Position numbers and translations under genes: made by a program. 9,857 nt of DNA. Origin: Euryarchaeota archaeon UBA226 (GTDB lineage Archaea > Thermoplasmatota > Poseidoniia > Poseidoniales > Poseidoniaceae). Position 1 is the stretch's first letter; every line of letters starts with the position of its first letter. This document shows positions 7,109 to 9,857 of this stretch, piece by piece. The notes under the pieces were generated by a model. That model was not told where the DNA came from. It made no database searches and saw only the letters and a list, made by a program, of their open reading frames with translations. The stretch spans positions 1-9,857 of the forward strand of contig DAWL01000065.1 in the NCBI GenBank assembly GCA_002505935.1, given 5' to 3'.

Positions 7109-8319
7109 CACCATGCCTCCGAGTCTTCTAGATAATCTAAGACTGGGGCATTGATTCCACATTCAGTGCAGGTGTGTCGATTCAGTATGCGAGCCTTGCA
7201 TAGTTCGCACTTGCCGTTTGCCTTGCCTTTGCCCTCGCACCCTTGTTTGGAACATGCGATAACGGGTTCACCTTCTGCGGTTCTATCGATAGGGGCTTGT
7301 GCTCCACATTCCGGACACTTCCCTTCACTGGTCTCTACCTTTCTGGGTGCTGCACTTGCTTTCTGTGCTTCGAGGTCAGCGATGGCTTCCCTCGCTCTGC
7401 GCGACAATACCCGTGTGGTTCCAGCTCCTAACATCAATTGCGGGAACCATAGAAGATGCATCAATCCGAAAACAGAAAGGCATCCAAAAATCACGTAGAC
7501 GAACATTAGCATAGGCATAGAAAGACTCCTGTCGGCAACGTAGTGTACTCCTGACCAAGAACCTAGGGTTATTGAAATGGTCCAAAGTACTAGGATGAAA
7601 GTCCATCCAGCAAGACTGTGTTCTTTCATCGCTTCTTCCATTTTCCTCTTGTCTGGGTCCGCATGAGTCTCTTCCACGTGTTGATCTCGCGTTTCTTGTA
7701 CTGCTTTCCAGAAGATATAGATGACGAAAATCATCACCAAGAAGGTGACAATTCCGCCCAACATGTCTCCTTCTAATGCAAAGGGAAAGTCAGGAGATTC
7801 TGTGTGGAAGAGAATCATTGCCATCATGACAGAAATCCAAGCGAATACTAGACTGACCGAATGGCCTTTCATGATTGGATAAAGGTTCCAAAGTTCAAAC
7901 ATGAACCAGACCCACAAGCCAAGAGATGTAATCATCATGAAGAATCCAGAACCATCGATGGACCTAATTCCCGGTAGACCAACGACCATCGCATCTCCTC
8001 CAGACCATGTCTCTGGAGATAAGGCACCGATGAGGAAGGCTGCAAGCCCAATCAGTAACGTGCGCAGATGAGCAATACCCCAAGTCATTCGTAGCAGACG
8101 CGCATGGAAGATTAATTCCTGCTGGATGTTATCCACAGCCTGCATGCTGGGGTGTAGATCAGTAGTGCGAAAGCGTGGTTCAACATCGGATAGACGAATA
8201 AGCCCAACACCCTTCTCCTGCACCGCCGGCTGCTCCGCCTCGGCTGAAGATGACTCACTCATCGGTGACAGGGTGTAGCCATCCGAACATGAAGGATTCC
8301 CTGTTTCGGATTGCCTCAT
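7108..8319 (-). CDS. Six-helix membrane protein with two C-terminal zinc ribbons
   Basis: I do not recognise a named family. The 403-residue frame begins with a polar, acidic segment (1-75). Six hydrophobic stretches follow at about 84-100, 124-147, 154-171, 186-206, 237-256 and 268-292, with a highly charged loop at 207-235. After a short helical linker (302-325) come two treble-clef or ribbon-like Cys sets: C335/C338 with C356/C361, and C371/C374 with C384/C387. The C terminus ends in acidic EDSEAW. Zinc binding is inferred from the CxxC spacing. The ATG at 8319 lies 2 nt after the DUF309 stop; the ATG at 8262 (MSESSSAEAEQ) is an equally reasonable start, and neither has a clear ribosome binding site. 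The last codons contain the GGAGG and TGATG used by the desulfurase, which ties the two products together in expression. Confidence 0.8.
   Translation of the reverse strand: MRQSETGNPSCSDGYTLSPMSESSSAEAEQPAVQEKGVGLIRLSDVEPRFRTTDLHPSMQAVDNIQQELIFHARLLRMTWGIAHLRTLLIGLAAFLIGALSPETWSGGDAMVVGLPGIRSIDGSGFFMMITSLGLWVWFMFELWNLYPIMKGHSVSLVFAWISVMMAMILFHTESPDFPFALEGDMLGGIVTFLVMIFVIYIFWKAVQETRDQHVEETHADPDKRKMEEAMKEHSLAGWTFILVLWTISITLGSWSGVHYVADRSLSMPMLMFVYVIFGCLSVFGLMHLLWFPQLMLGAGTTRVLSRRAREAIADLEAQKASAAPRKVETSEGKCPECGAQAPIDRTAEGEPVIACSKQGCEGKGKANGKCELCKARILNRHTCTECGINAPVLDYLEDSEAW
7116..7120 (-). promoter_or_regulatory. Shine-Dalgarno site inside upstream gene, coupling the desulfurase
   Basis: GGAGG on the minus strand lies in the final codons of the membrane zinc-ribbon gene, 7 nt before the desulfurase ATG at 7108. 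Together with the TGATG stop/start overlap it is a classic arrangement for translational coupling. Confidence 0.7.
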
Positions 8320-8321
8320 GC

Positions 8322-8732
8322 CTATTCATTCACATTCTGTATTTGTACCGAGGAACACTGCAAATTCCATTTTGGCTCTTCAGAATCAGCATCATCAATG
8401 AATACTGAAACTTCTCTCAGTAATCTCGGAATATCGATTGACCAAAGGTTGTCGAATTTCACATCATCAGGAGTGCCGAGTTTCTCGGTCAATTTCGTCC
8501 ACATACTCAGGCACCCTCTCTTCTTCATGCGCTCATATTGAAACATCAATGCAGTGGTTTGAATCAAGCCTTGAATCCCTAGGACATAGTCCAAGTCCAC
8601 ATTTCTCGACTTGAGTGACTTCCACAGTTCTTCCCAATCTTCGTGAGCGTGCCAGTAGCGACTGTTATTGAATTCTGCAATGCCCCCCTCAAGCCAAGCT
8701 TGCTCATCTTGTGAGAGGTTACATCCTGTCAT
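8322..8732 (-). CDS. DUF309 domain protein
   Basis: The 136-residue product carries the DUF309 (PF03745) signature: a helix with YWHAHEDWEELW (residues 26-37) followed by a second helix with LGIQGLIQTTALMFQYER (51-68). The clustered H28, H30, E31, E34 and E35 look like a metal or active-site set, but the family has no established biochemical function. It is an all-helical, soluble, cytoplasmic protein. The frame remains open to a TTG at 8783; I chose the ATG at 8732 because it places the domain at the usual distance from the start. No strong ribosome binding site is visible. It sits 57 nt after the small membrane-protein gene and 2 nt before the ATG of the membrane zinc-ribbon gene, so it is part of the same minus-strand cluster. 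Confidence 0.85.
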   Translation of the reverse strand: MTGCNLSQDEQAWLEGGIAEFNNSRYWHAHEDWEELWKSLKSRNVDLDYVLGIQGLIQTTALMFQYERMKKRGCLSMWTKLTEKLGTPDDVKFDNLWSIDIPRLLREVSVFIDDADSEEPKWNLQCSSVQIQNVNE

Positions 8733-8789
8733 TGTAATGCCCACAGGCCATGTAGTATTGGGGATTACGATTATGCCTATCAATTGGGA

Positions 8790-8999
8790 TTACTTCATCA
8801 ACGTCCAAACTATTGGCATCGAGACCATTGTTAATCCCAGCCAGAAATAGAGCATTTGGTTGAATAGGTACGATTTGGGGGCCTCTTCTTTGCTCATCCA
8901 TCCTTTCCCTTTGACATGGGTGCCCTCATTCTGCCAACAATATGCAGCATAGGCAAGCAAGAGTAATCCTACTATGGGCCAATAAAAACTCTCGTACAT
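8790..8999 (-). CDS. Small two-helix membrane protein, hypothetical
   Basis: The 69-residue product has two hydrophobic segments, about residues 7-22 (WPIVGLLLLAYAAYCW) and 48-65 (QMLYFWLGLTMVSMPIVW). A charged hydrophilic loop rich in Lys, Glu and Gly separates them. No family is recognised. It is probably an integral hairpin membrane protein. The start is the ATG at 8999; a TTG directly upstream at 9002 extends it by one residue. It is the first gene of the minus-strand cluster, so the promoter should lie in the gene-free interval on its 5' side. The membrane pattern and position support a real gene, but small size limits certainty. Confidence 0.62.
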   Translation of the reverse strand: MYESFYWPIVGLLLLAYAAYCWQNEGTHVKGKGWMSKEEAPKSYLFNQMLYFWLGLTMVSMPIVWTLMK

Positions 9000-9294
9000 C
9001 AATATCTACCAAGAAGCGATTGGTAATCAGTTTGACTGTATTTGTTCTAGAAATTTCTTTTCGTTGTAGACTCCCTCCAATACCCACGCGTAAAGTGTGT
9101 GTCGATTGGGTAGGGTTGTATATGGCCCATAGAAAGCCCATTCGTTCACCAAAACTGAGCACATGGGTTTTATCAGCTAGCGTCTGCAAAGACCCACTGC
9201 AAGCCCTTGTATGCACGAAAAACTCTTCTTCATTGAGTATTGATTCTACATCTAATAGACAAAAGATTACAATCTCTTCAATAGTGCAAATATC
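9000..9294. other. Gene-free interval between divergent genes, with several dyads
   Basis: This 295-bp stretch separates the small membrane-protein gene (minus) from ferrochelatase (plus). Open frames cross it on both strands but overlap the flanking genes and show no recognisable domain. Dyads seen: the palindrome agaaatttct at 9049-9058; TACCCA/TGGGTA at 9081-9086 and 9107-9112; TATGG-c-CCATA at 9121-9131; and a 9-bp stem with one G-U pair between 9133-9141 and 9163-9171. The last shares bases with another possible stem, 9164-9169 with 9191-9196. The motif GATTAC lies about 27-28 nt before both start codons (minus strand 9023-9028, plus strand 9265-9270), a plausible weak TATA position. No tRNA or known RNA family was recognised. 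Confidence 0.4.
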
Positions 9295-9857
9295 ATGGGG
9301 AAACGTGGAGTCCTTGTGATGAATATCGGCACACCGGATGAGCCGACCACTAAATCTGTTCGAACTTATCTTCGAGAATTTCTTCTCGATCCTGACGTCA
9401 TCGATATTCCTGCGCCACTTCGCCACTTACTGGTTCGAGGAATCATTCTGCGTACCCGTCCTCAAAAAGTCGCACCTCGGTATGAAAGTATTTGGATGGA
9501 AGAAGGATCGCCGCTTCGAGTCTATACTCAACGAATGACGAAAGCCCTTGAAGCGAGTATGGATGAGATCCAATGTGAAGTTGGAATGCGTTATGGGAAC
9601 CCGAGTATTCGCTCAGGATTAGAGAAATTGAAAGAGGCAGGTGTTGACGAATTGTTACTTGCTCCAATGTTCCCTCATCATGCTCAAGCCACAACCGGCT
9701 CTTCGCTGAATCACGCATACAAGCAACTGAAGTCAATGGATTGGAAACCCGCAATTATTGAAATGTCTCATTTTCCATCTGAACCTGAATTTATTGAGCC
9801 TTTGGCAAATTCAATACGGCCATACTTGGAAGAGGGGACACATCTGTTATTTTCTTA
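9295..9857 (+). CDS. hemH: Ferrochelatase, N-terminal part (runs off the window)
   Basis: The enzyme inserts ferrous iron into a porphyrin to make haem. The visible 187 residues follow the family from its N terminus: GVLVMNIGTPDEP (5-17), VRTYLREFLLDPDVIDIP (22-39), RTRPQKVAPRYESIW (53-67), GSPLRVYTQRM (71-81), MRYGNPSIRSGL (98-109) and LLLAPMFPHHAQATTGSS (120-137). The last visible residues, HLLFS, are where the family normally continues with the catalytic His motif (S-x-HG), so the window ends just before it. Full length is normally about 310-340 residues. The ATG at 9295 has no ribosome binding site, so the transcript may be leaderless. PMFPHHAQATT departs from the common PLYPQYS-type sequence, and the effect is unknown. 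The family is confident; whether the natural substrate is protoporphyrin or coproporphyrin cannot be decided from this part. Confidence 0.93.
   Translation, partial: MGKRGVLVMNIGTPDEPTTKSVRTYLREFLLDPDVIDIPAPLRHLLVRGIILRTRPQKVAPRYESIWMEEGSPLRVYTQRMTKALEASMDEIQCEVGMRYGNPSIRSGLEKLKEAGVDELLLAPMFPHHAQATTGSSLNHAYKQLKSMDWKPAIIEMSHFPSEPEFIEPLANSIRPYLEEGTHLLFS

Noticed and set aside
8942..9319. Plus-strand open frame (125 codons) through the same interval
   Set aside because: It overlaps both flanking genes, the composition is not domain-like, and the ferrochelatase frame is clearly the real one at its 3' end.
8926..9426. Long minus-strand open frame (166 codons) through the gene-free interval
   Set aside because: It overlaps the ferrochelatase start region and the small membrane-protein gene, has no good start inside the interval, and its translation shows no recognisable domain.
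9431..9443. tRNA T-arm-like ggttcgaggaatc
   Set aside because: It falls within conserved ferrochelatase codons (LVRGI) and no acceptor, D or anticodon stems surround it.

Overview
The window looks like a piece of a compact archaeal chromosome, most likely from the Thermoplasmatota and plausibly marine Poseidoniia (Marine Group II). The domain call is firm because of three lineage markers: the tail of ribosomal protein S27ae, an archaeal/plant-type D-aminoacyl-tRNA deacylase (DtdA), and an HVO_0476-family zinc-finger protein. The narrower placement is an inference from the mix of archaeal core genes with bacterial-type metabolic genes (proline dehydrogenase, SufS-like cysteine desulfurase, protoporphyrin-type ferrochelatase) and moderate GC. 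No tRNA, rRNA, CRISPR array, insertion sequence or prophage gene was seen.

Layout. Positions 1-160 hold the 3' end of the S27ae gene (+). It converges on a minus-strand gene of unknown function (164-1099) whose product looks like a beta-propeller. That gene is divergent from a two-gene plus-strand unit, dtdA (1147-2142) and proline dehydrogenase (2150-3172). Proline dehydrogenase ends exactly against the stop codon of the HVO_0476-family gene (minus, 3173-3901). Divergent from that gene is a class I SAM methyltransferase (+, 3995-4726), whose stop codon overlaps the stop codon of the next minus-strand gene.

The right half is one minus-strand cluster, transcribed from about 8999 down to 4723. 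In order it holds a 69-residue two-helix membrane protein, a DUF309 protein, a six-helix membrane protein with two C-terminal zinc ribbons, a SufS-type cysteine desulfurase and a membrane-anchored subtilisin-like protease. A 295-bp gene-free interval separates this cluster from a divergent ferrochelatase gene (+, from 9295), which runs off the window just before its expected catalytic histidine.

How the genes work together. S27ae and DtdA serve translation and its quality control. Proline dehydrogenase feeds proline-derived electrons to the respiratory chain. Ferrochelatase makes haem, presumably for the same chain. The cysteine desulfurase supplies sulfur for Fe-S clusters or thiolation. The minus-strand cluster, with translationally coupled membrane/zinc-ribbon and desulfurase genes followed by an anchored protease, is the part most likely to be an uncharacterised functional unit. 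All three convergent junctions have gaps of 3, 0 and -3 nt, so mRNA 3' ends must lie within or antisense to neighbouring genes.
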